From the NCBI GenBank assembly GCA_905210435.1, contig CAJLWO010000011.1:1-61858 (forward strand): 61,858 nt of DNA. Direction: 5' to 3'. Every line of letters begins with the position of its first letter. Positions within the stretch are counted from its first letter, which is position 1. The notes under the pieces are model-generated. The model was not told the origin of the DNA, searched no databases, and worked only from the letters and a program-made list of their open reading frames with translations. Shown here one piece after another: positions 40,849-49,299 of this stretch. Source of the stretch: an uncultured Bacteroidales bacterium. Lineage in GTDB: Bacteria; Bacteroidota; Bacteroidia; Bacteroidales; Muribaculaceae. A program made the position numbers and the translations under genes.

Positions 40849-43539
40849 TCAGAATAGGCGTTCTTGTCCGTTGATTTCGTCGCGCACTTCGTCGTCGGAG
40901 CGGTCGGGGAGGATGTCGGAGTCGTCAGACGGGTCGGACATGTCGGACGGGTCAGACTGAGAGGATGAGGCTTCTTCTTCGTCGTCGAGGCCTGTTTCGC
41001 GCGGCTCGATTTCGGTGACGGAATCGATGGCGTAGGTCGTGACGCGTTTGCCCTTGGCCTTGAACGATTTGACGGCTATGAAGTCGATGGCGTCGATTAC
41101 AAGCGGTTCGCGGAACTCGTCGGCGCCTCCGAATTTCACTTCAAAGCGTGCGCCCGGTTCGTCGGTGAGGAGTATGAGCGATGATTTGGCGTTTTCGCCC
41201 AGGTAGCGCTGCAGCTTGGAGGAGGGCTCGAAGGTGAAGCGCTTGAGATAGGGATAGCCCTGGTCGGCATCGTTGAGGATGGCTGTCCAGACTATGCCGG
41301 GACGGTATTTCTCGATGCGGAGTATGTTTTCGGGATAGTGGTTGCCGGCGTCGAACGACGACATGTAGTATTCGCCCGATTTGAGGATGACAAGTATTGT
41401 ATCATTGCCCGCGAACTCGCCGAGGTAGTTGCCGCGGCCGTCGTAGTTGAGGCGCAGCACGTCGGGGTCGAACCAAACCTTGCGTCCGCCGAGGGTGGAT
41501 GCGCCGCGTTCCTTGAGCGAGAAACGGTGCACCTCGTTACGGGTGACGATGTTGCCGCGCGACTGCTTTCCCTTGATGGCGAGCTCGCTGAAGTCGACGT
41601 CAAACTGGAGAGTCTTGAGACGGGCTTTCGGTTTGAGGGTCACTTTGACAATCTCGGCCTCGCCGTTGGGGTTGGCGCTGAACCATGACACGCGCGAGCC
41701 GGGGGTGCCCATCGTCAGGTTGTATTCCTTGTCGCGGGTTACGCCGGTTACGGAGAAGCGCTTCATGTAGAATGTGCCCCCCTTGCCGTCCTGATAAATG
41801 GCGTTGTAGATGGTGCGTTCGTCGCCGCGCTTGAACACGTTGATGTAGAGCACGTTTTTGTCGACGAACAGTTTTTCGGCCACCTTGACCACCTTGTAGC
41901 GACCGTCGCGGTAGAATATGATTATATCGTCGATAGATGAGCAGTTGCACACGAATTCGTCCTTCTTGAGCGATGTGCCGATGAAGCCCTCCTCGCGGTT
42001 GATGTAGAGCTTCTCGTTGGCTTCGGCCACCTGCGTGGCCTCGATGTTGTCGAAGCCGCGGATGACGGTGCGGCGCGGGAAGGTGTCGCCGTATTTTGCC
42101 TTGAGACTTTCGAACCATGCGATGGCATATTCGGTCAGCCGGCTGAGGTTGCCTTCGATTTCGGCTATGCGGTCGAGGTATGAGGCTATAAGTTCGTCGG
42201 CCTTGTGGGAGTCGAATTTGGTGATGCGCTTCATCTTGATTTCGAGCAGGCGGAGTATGTCGTCATCGGTGATGTCGCGCACGAGGTCCTTGACGAACGG
42301 CAACAGGCGCGAGTGGACGTGGGCTATTACCTCCTCGATGGTCTCACCCTCTTCGAAGCGGCTGTCCTTGTAGATACGCTGCTCGATGAAGATGCGTTCG
42401 AGCGAGGCGAAGTGAAGCAGTTCCTTGACCTCGGAGAGTGATATTTCAAGCTCTTTGCGCAGAAGCTCGCGCGCGGTGTCGACATTGTGGCGGAGCACGT
42501 CGCTGACCCCGAGGAAGTGGGGCTTGCGGTCGGCGATTACGCAGCAGTTGGGCGATATGGAGAGCTCGCAGTCGGTGAACGCGTAGAGGGCGTCGATGGT
42601 GCGGTCGGACGATGTGCCGGGGAGCAGGTGCACAAGGATAAGTGCATGTTCGGCGGTGTTGTCGTCGACCTTGCGTATCTTGATTTTGCCTTTTTCGAAT
42701 GCCTTGAGTATGGAGTCGATGAGCGCGCCGGTGGTCTTGCCGTAAGGTATCTCGGTGATGGCGAGCGTCTTGTTGTCGATTTTCTCGATTTTGGCGCGTA
42801 CTTTGACCACGCCGCCGCGTTCGCCGTCGTTATAGCGGCTGACGTCGATGAAGCCGCCGGTGACGAAGTCGGGATAGAGAGTGAACTCCTCCCCTTTGAG
42901 GTGGGCTATGGCGGCGTCGATGATTTCATTGAAGTTGTGGGGGAGTATCTTGGAGGAGAGACCTACCGCGATGCCTTCCACCCCCTGGAACAGGAGGAGG
43001 GGGAATTTGGAGGGGAGCACTACGGGCTCCTTCTTGCGGCCGTCGTAAGAGAGCGTCCATTCGGTGATTTTGGGGTTGAAGAGGGTCTCGAGGGCGAAGG
43101 GGGAGAGGCGTGCCTCGATGTAACGGCCGGCGGCCGCCGATGCGCCTGTCAGGATATTGCCCCAGTTACCCTGCGTTTCCACGAGGAGGTCTTTCTGCCC
43201 GAGCTGCACGAGTGCATCGTTGATTGAAGCGTCGCCGTGCGGGTGGTACTGCATCGTGTTGCCCACGATGTTGGCCACTTTGTTGAAACGGCCGTCGTCG
43301 AGGGTTTTCATCGAGTGGAGTATGCGCCGCTGCACGGGTTTGAGACCGTCCTCGATATGGGGGACGGCGCGTTCGAGTATCACGTAGGACGCGTAGTCGA
43401 GAAACCAGCTGCGGTACATGCCGCGCAACTGATGTTTGACGACATCGGCTGCTGCTTCCTCGTAGGGTTTCTGTGAGTCGGGCTGAGGCATTGCATCCTC
43501 ATCTTCATGGTCGGTAGGTGGAATTGTCAGGTCGCTCAT
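40849..43539 (-). CDS. parC: DNA topoisomerase IV subunit A
   Basis: An 896-residue type IIA topoisomerase subunit. The breakage-rejoining domain contains DYASYVILERAVPHIEDGLK near residue 48, YHPHGDASINDALVQLG near residue 95 and the catalytic Tyr in AAAGRYIEARLS near residue 138. The C-terminal propeller is followed by an acidic tail in which Ser-Asp-X repeats five times. The nature of the tail and lack of a GyrA box favour ParC over GyrA. It leads an operon with the DUF3316 and S41 genes. Confidence 0.92.
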   Translation of the reverse strand: MSDLTIPPTDHEDEDAMPQPDSQKPYEEAAADVVKHQLRGMYRSWFLDYASYVILERAVPHIEDGLKPVQRRILHSMKTLDDGRFNKVANIVGNTMQYHPHGDASINDALVQLGQKDLLVETQGNWGNILTGASAAAGRYIEARLSPFALETLFNPKITEWTLSYDGRKKEPVVLPSKFPLLLFQGVEGIAVGLSSKILPHNFNEIIDAAIAHLKGEEFTLYPDFVTGGFIDVSRYNDGERGGVVKVRAKIEKIDNKTLAITEIPYGKTTGALIDSILKAFEKGKIKIRKVDDNTAEHALILVHLLPGTSSDRTIDALYAFTDCELSISPNCCVIADRKPHFLGVSDVLRHNVDTARELLRKELEISLSEVKELLHFASLERIFIEQRIYKDSRFEEGETIEEVIAHVHSRLLPFVKDLVRDITDDDILRLLEIKMKRITKFDSHKADELIASYLDRIAEIEGNLSRLTEYAIAWFESLKAKYGDTFPRRTVIRGFDNIEATQVAEANEKLYINREEGFIGTSLKKDEFVCNCSSIDDIIIFYRDGRYKVVKVAEKLFVDKNVLYINVFKRGDERTIYNAIYQDGKGGTFYMKRFSVTGVTRDKEYNLTMGTPGSRVSWFSANPNGEAEIVKVTLKPKARLKTLQFDVDFSELAIKGKQSRGNIVTRNEVHRFSLKERGASTLGGRKVWFDPDVLRLNYDGRGNYLGEFAGNDTILVILKSGEYYMSSFDAGNHYPENILRIEKYRPGIVWTAILNDADQGYPYLKRFTFEPSSKLQRYLGENAKSSLILLTDEPGARFEVKFGGADEFREPLVIDAIDFIAVKSFKAKGKRVTTYAIDSVTEIEPRETGLDDEEEASSSQSDPSDMSDPSDDSDILPDRSDDEVRDEINGQERLF
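40915..40959. repeat. GTCNGAC-type 9-bp array inside the parC tail
   Basis: Five 9-bp units (GTCGGAGTC, GTCAGACGG, GTCGGACAT, GTCGGACGG, GTCAGACTG) are read in frame on the minus strand as Ser-Asp-X repeats, about 22 codons before the parC stop codon. The unit equals that of the intergenic array at 25668. Confidence 0.88.
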
Positions 43540-43558
43540 TGTAATTCGGCATTTGTAG

Positions 43559-43566
43559 CAAAGTTA
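43559..43566 (-). promoter_or_regulatory. -7 box for parC
   Basis: TAACTTTG on the minus strand, 20 bp upstream of the parC start, matches the -7 consensus exactly; a -33 TTTG is not clear. Confidence 0.6.
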
Positions 43567-43614
43567 CAAAAAATTTGCTGAAAAATCAATAACGACCGTT
43601 AATTACACACGGCA

Positions 43615-43657
43615 AATGCATGAGGTTTGATTAAACTTAAGTCAAATCTCATGCATT
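43615..43657. repeat. AT-rich inverted repeat between parC and an orphan gene
   Basis: AATGCATGAGGTTTGA (43615-43630) pairs with TCAAATCTCATGCATT (43642-43657) with one mismatch in 16, around an 11-nt loop. No T-run follows. It lies about 110 bp past the stop codon of the gene at 43766 and could end its transcript or be a protein-binding dyad. Confidence 0.6.
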
Positions 43658-43765
43658 AATCTTGAAGATAAACTACACATGAATTGAGACAAATTCCTCG
43701 GTCCGCGTTTATTATTGTTAACAATTGCAGTACATTATCTATTGCGACTTAAGAATTTTGTGCAT

Positions 43766-44359
43766 TTATTCCTTCGAGACCTTTTCTCTTTTTACGATTA
43801 ACTCATATTCGTAAATGTCATTTGAGCGGTTACGCCAATTATTCATTATCTCCTGCATCTCATTCAAGGTGATGTTTTTCAAATGTTCTTCCTTTTCCAA
43901 GTCCCATGAATCATCGGCTATTCTTCGTCTGAGGTAAGTTACATAAAAATTTTCGTTGCCTTTTGGGGGTTCAACATAGTGTCTTATATATAGGCCGTCA
44001 GTAATTTGTGATTTGTCGGTGATGTCTTTGTACATCACCCAGTGACTCACGTTATCAATTACGTACGTTTGTACTAATATCCATCCCCTTTCTCCCATAT
44101 AGTTCATAGCGTCTACCATGCTATTGAATTTGATATTTTTGCCATTATCGTCCATTAGTTTATAATAATGCCAAGTTGACTGATATTGCCCGAGATCCAC
44201 CATGACATTAACATTCTTGTTTAAACCGAAAAAATTTGTGTAATCACCCAAGAGCTCGGCATAAACTCTATTAATTGGATTTGGTCTGTCTTGAGCTGAT
44301 ATGGTTGTCGAACAGGTTGTTATCAAGATTGCTGAGAGAAATGGAATGAGGCATTTCAT
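43766..44359 (-). CDS. AT-rich orphan exported protein
   Basis: A 197-residue protein that I do not recognise. The N-terminus is a signal peptide (about residues 1-23, ending in ISAQ; a weak lipobox ITTC lies at Cys16). The rest is soluble, with several Trp and Tyr residues (WILVQTYVIDNVSHWVMYKD). Codons are much richer in A+T than in all neighbouring genes, which suggests acquisition by transfer. I chose ATG 44359 because upstream residues of the open frame overlap waaA. Confidence 0.55.
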   Translation of the reverse strand: MKCLIPFLSAILITTCSTTISAQDRPNPINRVYAELLGDYTNFFGLNKNVNVMVDLGQYQSTWHYYKLMDDNGKNIKFNSMVDAMNYMGERGWILVQTYVIDNVSHWVMYKDITDKSQITDGLYIRHYVEPPKGNENFYVTYLRRRIADDSWDLEKEEHLKNITLNEMQEIMNNWRNRSNDIYEYELIVKREKVSKE

Positions 44360-44396
44360 GGGGTAGGTAAACTTGTAATAAAATGTTAATGCGGTT

Positions 44397-45638
44397 TTAT
44401 TTTTTCGGGAAGAGGTCGGCGTAGATGCGGTCGGTGGCACCTATGTTGTCGGCTATGTAGCGTCCGGCGGTTTTGCCGGCTTCGGTGCGGAACGCTTCGT
44501 CGGCGAGCAGGCGGTCGAGGGTGTCGGCCGTGGCTTTGGCGTCGGGCACGCACAGTGCGCCGCCGAGGGCTATGAGGTCGCGCGCTTCCTTGAATTTGTG
44601 GTAGTTGGGGCCGAACACGACGGGAATGCCGTAGACTGCGGCTTCGTTGATGTTGTGTATGCCGGCTCCGTGTCCGCCGCCTATGTAGGCCACGGATGCG
44701 TAGCGGTAGAGCGACGCGAGTTTGCCGAAGCAGTCGACCACTATGCCGCGCACGCCGGCGGGAGCGGTGCCGTTGTCGGCGATATGCTTTTCCCACTGCG
44801 ACAGGGGGATTACGTTGCCGCTGACGGTATCGCACAGCGCGCTGACGCGGGCTGCGTCAAATTCGTGGGGCGCGATGATGAATTTTACTTCGGGATTGGC
44901 GTTGAGCCAGGGCAGGTAGTTGGCCTCGTCGGCCTCCCAGCTGCTGCCGAATATGATGAAGGAGCGGAGAGCGTCGCCTCCGGCTATCTCGCATGTGCCT
45001 GCCATGACATCGGTGACGCGGTCGAAGCGGGTGTCGCCGGCCACGACGGTATTGTCGATGCCTATGCCGGAAAGGAGGGCGCGCGAGTCTTCGTCCTGAA
45101 GATAGATGCGGTCGAAGCGGCGCAGCATACCGCGGAACATGCCGCCCCAGGGCTTGAAGAATATCTGCCCCGGACGGAATATTGCCGATATGATGTAGGT
45201 GGGCACTGCGGCTTTCTGCAGCTGCTGCAGGTAGTTGCCCCAGAATTCGTATTTTATGAAAATTGCTGCCGACGGACGCACCAGCTCGATGAAGCGCCGG
45301 GCGTTGCGCGGGGTGTCGAACGGGAGGTAGGCCACGGCATCGACAAGCGGGTAGTTCTTACGCACTTCATAGCCCGAGGGGGAGAAGAATGTAAGAAGTA
45401 TCTTTTTGTCGGGATGCTCGCGGCGGATGCGCTCGATGAGCGGACGCCCCTGCTCGAATTCGCCCAGCGACGAGGCGTGTATCCACACGGCGCCACCTTC
45501 GGGGGGGAGTGTGTCACGCAGATGGTCGAATGCGGCTTTTTGGCCTTCGACCATTTTTTTTGCCTTTGGATTGGATAAGGTGGCAATCCCGGCTCCGGCC
45601 TTGTAGAGATATATTCCGGTGTTGTAGAGAAGATTCAC
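44397..45638 (-). CDS. waaA: 3-deoxy-D-manno-octulosonic acid transferase
   Basis: A 413-residue glycosyltransferase that attaches Kdo to lipid A at the inner membrane. The N-terminus carries a short membrane segment; VWIHASSLGEFEQGRPLIER near residue 50 and the acceptor region FIKYEFWGNYLQQL near residue 128 match the GT30 family, and GGGHGAGIHNINEAAVYG near residue 320 binds CMP-Kdo. It follows gltX after 21 bp. A Kdo-precursor isomerase candidate lies 4 kb away at 49300. Confidence 0.93.
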   Translation of the reverse strand: MNLLYNTGIYLYKAGAGIATLSNPKAKKMVEGQKAAFDHLRDTLPPEGGAVWIHASSLGEFEQGRPLIERIRREHPDKKILLTFFSPSGYEVRKNYPLVDAVAYLPFDTPRNARRFIELVRPSAAIFIKYEFWGNYLQQLQKAAVPTYIISAIFRPGQIFFKPWGGMFRGMLRRFDRIYLQDEDSRALLSGIGIDNTVVAGDTRFDRVTDVMAGTCEIAGGDALRSFIIFGSSWEADEANYLPWLNANPEVKFIIAPHEFDAARVSALCDTVSGNVIPLSQWEKHIADNGTAPAGVRGIVVDCFGKLASLYRYASVAYIGGGHGAGIHNINEAAVYGIPVVFGPNYHKFKEARDLIALGGALCVPDAKATADTLDRLLADEAFRTEAGKTAGRYIADNIGATDRIYADLFPKK

Positions 45639-45659
45639 GTCGGCGGTGATTGGTTGGAC

Positions 45660-47186
45660 TTACAGCTTGATGTTGGCGCAGGCATTTTCCACGCGGCGGC
45701 GTGTGGCGTCGATGCCCATCAGTTCGGTGATGTCGAACATGTGGGGGCCTTTGCATTCGCCTACTACGGCCAGGCGCAGGGCGTTCATCACGTTGCCGAG
45801 GTGATAGCCGTTGTCGCTTATCCATGCGAGGATGTTTTCCTCGGTGGCCTTGCTTTCGAGCGAGGGGAGCGATGCCATGCGGTCAACCATGGCGCGAAGT
45901 ATGGCGGGAGTTTCGGTTGTCCAGCGTTTCTTAACAGATTTTGCCTCGTATTCGGTCGGGTCTACGAAGAAGAAGCGTGCCTGTTCCCAAAGGTCCTTGA
46001 CGAAGTTGGCGCGGTTTTTCACCATCGCGATAGCGCGGGTGATGTATTCGTCGGAGAAATCAGCGGGGTTTACGCCGTTGGCTTCCATGACCGGTTTGAA
46101 CATGGCGAGGAGCTGCTCGTCGGGCAGTTCCTGGAGGTATTTGTGGTTGAACCATTTGCCCTTCTCGAAGTCGAATTTTGCGCCCGAGCGTGAGCAGTGG
46201 TCAAACGAGAAGCGGTTGATAAGCTCGTCCATCGACATGATTTCGGTGTCGTCGCCGGGGTTCCATCCGAGCAGGGCGAGGAAGTTGACTACTGCCTGGG
46301 GCAGATAGCCTTTCTCGCGGTAGCCCGAGGAGATGTCGCCGCTCTTGGGATCGTGCCATTCGAGGGGGAACACGGGGAAGCCGAGACGGTCGCCGTCGCG
46401 TTTCGACAGTTTGCCTTTGCCGTCGGGTTTGAGCAGCAGGGGCAGGTGGACGAATTGAGGCATCGTGTCGGCCCAGCCGAACGCTTCGTAGAGAAGGACG
46501 TGGAGGGGGGCCGAGGGAAGCCATTCCTCGCCGCGTATCACGTGGCTCACTTCCATCAGGTGGTCGTCGACGATGTTGGCGAGGTGGTAGGTGGGCAGGT
46601 CGTCGGCGCTTTTATACAATACTTTGTCGTCGAGCACCGATGAGTTGATGGTGACCTTTCCGCGGATGAGGTCGTTGACCTCGACGTCGCGTCCCGGTTC
46701 GATTTTGAAGCGTACCACATATTTCTCGCCGGCATCGATAAGACGCTGAGTCTCCTCCTTGCCGAGCGAGAGCGAGTTGCGCATCGATGCGCGTGTCGAC
46801 GCATCGTACTGGAAGTTGGGCGTAGCGGCGCGTGCTGCCTCGAGTTCTTCGGGGGTGTCGAACGCGATGTATGCCTTGCCGTTGTCGAGGAGCATTTTGA
46901 CGTGCTCGCGGTATATGTCGCGGCGTTCGCTCTGCTTGTATGGGCCGTAGTTGCCACCTTCGCGTACGCCTTCGTCAATGCCGATGCCGAGCCATGCGAG
47001 AGCCTCGTTGATATAATCCTCGGCTCCGGGTACAAAGCGCTGTGAATCGGTATCCTCGATACGGAGTATCATGTCGCCGCCGTGACGGCGCGCGAAAAGG
47101 TAGTTGTAGAGAGCGGTGCGGACGCCTCCGATGTGGAGCGGACCGGTGGGTGACGGAGCAAAACGTACTCTTACTTTTCTTTCCAT
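45660..47186 (-). CDS. gltX: glutamyl-tRNA synthetase
   Basis: A 508-residue class I synthetase charging tRNA-Glu. The HIGH motif appears as PSPTGPLHIGGVRTALYNYL near residue 12 and the KMSKS motif as KLSKRDGDRLGF near residue 255. Length is normal. waaA follows on the same strand. Confidence 0.96.
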   Translation of the reverse strand: MERKVRVRFAPSPTGPLHIGGVRTALYNYLFARRHGGDMILRIEDTDSQRFVPGAEDYINEALAWLGIGIDEGVREGGNYGPYKQSERRDIYREHVKMLLDNGKAYIAFDTPEELEAARAATPNFQYDASTRASMRNSLSLGKEETQRLIDAGEKYVVRFKIEPGRDVEVNDLIRGKVTINSSVLDDKVLYKSADDLPTYHLANIVDDHLMEVSHVIRGEEWLPSAPLHVLLYEAFGWADTMPQFVHLPLLLKPDGKGKLSKRDGDRLGFPVFPLEWHDPKSGDISSGYREKGYLPQAVVNFLALLGWNPGDDTEIMSMDELINRFSFDHCSRSGAKFDFEKGKWFNHKYLQELPDEQLLAMFKPVMEANGVNPADFSDEYITRAIAMVKNRANFVKDLWEQARFFFVDPTEYEAKSVKKRWTTETPAILRAMVDRMASLPSLESKATEENILAWISDNGYHLGNVMNALRLAVVGECKGPHMFDITELMGIDATRRRVENACANIKL

Positions 47187-47308
47187 TACGATGTGACTGG
47201 TTATGTTGTCGACAGAATTAATTCAGTAATTGTTAAAAACTATCCCGCCGTAGAGGAGGGGTGTCGGCGGCCTGTGCCTCGGTGTCGGCGTGACCGCGGG
47301 GAGAGAAA

Positions 47309-47342
47309 TAAAAAATGCCATCGGCTACAAAGCTGATGGCAT
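47309..47342 (-). terminator. terminator of tRNA-Val
   Basis: ATGCCATCGGCT (47315-47326) pairs with AGCTGATGGCAT (47331-47342) with one G-T pair and a 4-nt loop, followed on the minus strand by a T-rich run (TTTTTATTT). It lies 14 bp past the tRNA-Val 3' end. Confidence 0.85.
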
Positions 47343-47355
47343 GGTGAAAGGGAAG

Positions 47356-47430
47356 TGGGCGCTGAGGGATTCGAACCCCCGACCCTCTGCTTGTAAGGCA
47401 GATGCTCTGAACCAGCTGAGCTAAGCGCCC
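47356..47430 (-). tRNA. tRNA-Val (anticodon TAC)
   Basis: The acceptor arms GGGCGCT and AGCGCCC pair fully. The anticodon loop CTTACAA, held by the TCTGC/GCAGA stem, gives anticodon TAC. The T arm GGTTCGAATCC is standard. No CCA is encoded. Confidence 0.96.
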
Positions 47431-47448
47431 CTTGTCGGTTGAACGATG

Positions 47449-47479
47449 CAAAGGTAAGCACTTTTTTTTAATTACCAAA
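47449..47479 (-). promoter_or_regulatory. promoter of tRNA-Val
   Basis: On the minus strand TTTG (47479-47476) and TACCTTTG (47456-47449) are separated by 19 bp, the optimal Bacteroidetes layout. The tRNA 5' end lies 19 bp further on. From 47480 to 47608 I see no feature. Confidence 0.8.
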
Positions 47480-47608
47480 ATTTTCGCGAAGAAAAAAGAA
47501 AAATATTTTTCGCTCTAAATTTTGTGCGTCACGCAATGGCTTTATTATCAAGTTGATAACGTTCCTGGCCGCCCCTATATTTCATAGCCTTTGATTTGTT
47601 CGATAGCG

Positions 47609-47751
47609 GAGGGTGTTGCAAAACTGCAAAATTTCGGCTAACAAAGTAGGGACGCACGGTCTGTGTGTCCAATAATATGCTGATAATCAATGTTCTCTTT
47701 CAGGACGCACAGACCGTGCGTTCCTACGATTGGAAGTTTTGCAACACCCTC
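47609..47751. repeat. 143-bp MITE-like nested inverted-repeat element
   Basis: Perfect 17-bp terminal inverted repeats (47609-47625 and 47735-47751, GAGGGTGTTGCAAAACT and complement) enclose a second inverted pair, 47648-47670 and 47703-47725, with two mismatches in 23. The inner core GGACGCACGGTCTGTG is itself nearly palindromic. There is no open reading frame. Related GGACGCAC repeats are, as I recall, dispersed in Bacteroidales genomes. It lies between two tRNA genes, a common site for such elements. Confidence 0.8.
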
Positions 47752-47795
47752 TAATCCTACTTGGGAATATTTGTGATAATATGATAATAAAAGGT

Positions 47796-47830
47796 GAGCG
47801 GCATCGCTATAGGGGAGTGCGATGCCGCTC
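47796..47830 (-). terminator. terminator of tRNA-Tyr
   Basis: A perfect 12-bp stem (GAGCGGCATCGC with GCGATGCCGCTC) with an 11-nt loop lies about 30 bp past the tRNA-Tyr 3' end; on the minus strand ACCTTTTATTATC follows. Confidence 0.8.
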
Positions 47831-47860
47831 GAGGGTTGGTTGGGTTGGGTTGGGATTATG

Positions 47861-47943
47861 TGGGCGAAGATGGATTCGAACCACCGAAGGTATAAACCAG
47901 CAGATTTACAGTCTGCCCCATTTGGCCACTCTGGTATTCGCCC
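47861..47943 (-). tRNA. tRNA-Tyr (anticodon GTA)
   Basis: The acceptor arms GGGCGAA and TTCGCCC pair. The anticodon loop CTGTAAA gives GTA. The long variable arm (GGTTTATACC region) marks a class II tRNA, as expected of bacterial tRNA-Tyr. Confidence 0.96.
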
Positions 47944-47976
47944 GGATTAAACGGAGTTCCGTTTCATTTGTGGCTG

Positions 47977-47984
47977 CAAATATA
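47977..47984 (-). promoter_or_regulatory. -7 box for tRNA-Tyr
   Basis: TATATTTG on the minus strand, about 33 bp before the tRNA 5' end, fits TAnnTTTG; the -33 region has only a partial TTG match. Confidence 0.6.
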
Positions 47985-48094
47985 CGCATTATTTTTTAAT
48001 AATACGCAACTTTATGTCAAAAAAACAGAAAATATATGTCGTTTTCACTCCCTTTCCGTTCTGTTTTGTTGAGAAACCGTCGTGATAATGGCTG

Positions 48095-48577
48095 TTATTC
48101 CATGTTGCGGACGCGCTGTACGAAGTCGTACATGCGTATGGCGGCTTCGGCGGCTTCGGCGCCTTTGTCGCCGGCGGGGCCTCCGCAGCGGTCGAGGGCG
48201 TCCTGCTCGGTGTCAACGGTGAGCACGCCGAATATCACCGGGGTGTCGCAGTCGGCGTTGAGCGCCGTTATGCCTTGCGTCACCGATTGGCATACGTAGT
48301 CGAAATGGGGTGTGCCGCCGCGTACCACGCAGCCGAACACTATCACCGCGTCATACATCGAGGTCTCTATGAGCTGCGAGGCGGCGAATGTCAGTTCCAC
48401 TGCGCCGGGCACTTCAAACACGTCGATATTGTCATCGCTTATGCCCTGTGCTTTGAATGTGGCGAGGGCGCTTTCGGTAAGGGCGCCGGTGATACGGCCG
48501 TTCCAAAGGGCTTTGACTATTGCTACTTTGATGTCGGTGGCGGAGGGGAGGGGAGCTACTGGTGTTGATGTGGACAT
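48095..48577 (-). CDS. ribH: 6,7-dimethyl-8-ribityllumazine synthase
   Basis: A 160-residue enzyme for the penultimate step of riboflavin synthesis, forming icosahedral or pentameric shells. The FEVPGAVELTFAAS motif near residue 56 and GCVVRGGTPHFDYVCQSVTQG near residue 83 with the catalytic His are present. It starts 12 bp after the PfkB-type gene. No FMN riboswitch was recognised nearby. Confidence 0.95.
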   Translation of the reverse strand: MSTSTPVAPLPSATDIKVAIVKALWNGRITGALTESALATFKAQGISDDNIDVFEVPGAVELTFAASQLIETSMYDAVIVFGCVVRGGTPHFDYVCQSVTQGITALNADCDTPVIFGVLTVDTEQDALDRCGGPAGDKGAEAAEAAIRMYDFVQRVRNME

Positions 48578-48589
48578 TTTGAGTGGGAT

Positions 48590-49267
48590 TTAAACTGTTT
48601 TATCAATGGCCTCGGCGAGGAGCGTGCCGTCGGTGAGGTGGGAATAGTCGTCGACGTAGTATGCGAAGTTTTCGCGGCGCGCGCGTTCGGGGTCATTGTG
48701 GTTGAAAAGTACGGCAAGGTCGGAGGGGAGGGTGATGACACAGGCGGCAATCTCGAGATTCTCGTAGACGTAGGGCATCACTTTGGTTATGCGCTTTATG
48801 CGGTCGTCGGCCACGTCGGGCACATAGACTATCGTCGCCCCGCGTTCGGCCACATTGGTCATGAACGACCACAGCTGGCGGCGTACGCGCTGGTCGACGG
48901 CGAGATAACCGCCGAACACCACGATGTCTTCCGGCTCAACGCGCGGCCAGGTTATGTCGAATCCTTCGCCGTCGTCCTGAATGCCGTAGCGCGACGGCGT
49001 GCCGTCGATATTGAGCACGACAGGCGTCTTTGCGATATGGCGGTCGGACTTGGATATGTCGACACCGTATTCTGTAAGCGCGCCGGCTACAATCTCACCG
49101 GCCTTGTCGGTGCCTAATTCTGACAGGAATATCACCTGCCTGCCTTTGGCGGCAAGCGTGGCGGCAGCTTTTAAGTGGGCGCCTCCCGGATGGGTGGCGG
49201 TGGGAGTGCATCCCTTGAGGTCGATTTCAAGCCATGACTCGCCTATGATTATAATTTTACCTTTCAT
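48590..49267 (-). CDS. shortened PfkB/ribokinase-family protein
   Basis: A 225-residue protein whose first two thirds match PfkB carbohydrate kinases: IIIIGESWLEIDLKG, then the sugar-binding GG at THPGGAHLKAAATLAAKG near residue 27 and FLSELGTDKAGEIVAGAL. Family members have about 300 residues and end with a DTTGAGD-type motif that holds the catalytic Asp; nothing like it is present here. It is either a non-catalytic binding protein or a decayed gene. I chose ATG 49267; the sequence upstream in this frame overlaps the SIS gene. Confidence 0.75.
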   Translation of the reverse strand: MKGKIIIIGESWLEIDLKGCTPTATHPGGAHLKAAATLAAKGRQVIFLSELGTDKAGEIVAGALTEYGVDISKSDRHIAKTPVVLNIDGTPSRYGIQDDGEGFDITWPRVEPEDIVVFGGYLAVDQRVRRQLWSFMTNVAERGATIVYVPDVADDRIKRITKVMPYVYENLEIAACVITLPSDLAVLFNHNDPERARRENFAYYVDDYSHLTDGTLLAEAIDKTV

Positions 49268-49299
49268 CGGATAAGGAAATGTGTTTTTGCGTATGATGC

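Noticed and set aside
44598..45578. Open frame of 326 codons antisense to waaA
   Set aside because: It is a mirror of a GC-rich gene with strong codon bias; waaA motifs on the minus strand are clear, and the antisense product shows no family features.
47233..47478. Minus-strand frames of 73 and 81 codons over tRNA-Val
   Set aside because: The peptide with GVRIPQRP is the typical false reading of a tRNA gene.
47730..47999. Open frame of 89 codons on the plus strand over tRNA-Tyr
   Set aside because: It is antisense to tRNA-Tyr; the familiar RWIRTTEG-type peptide is a known false translation of tRNA regions.
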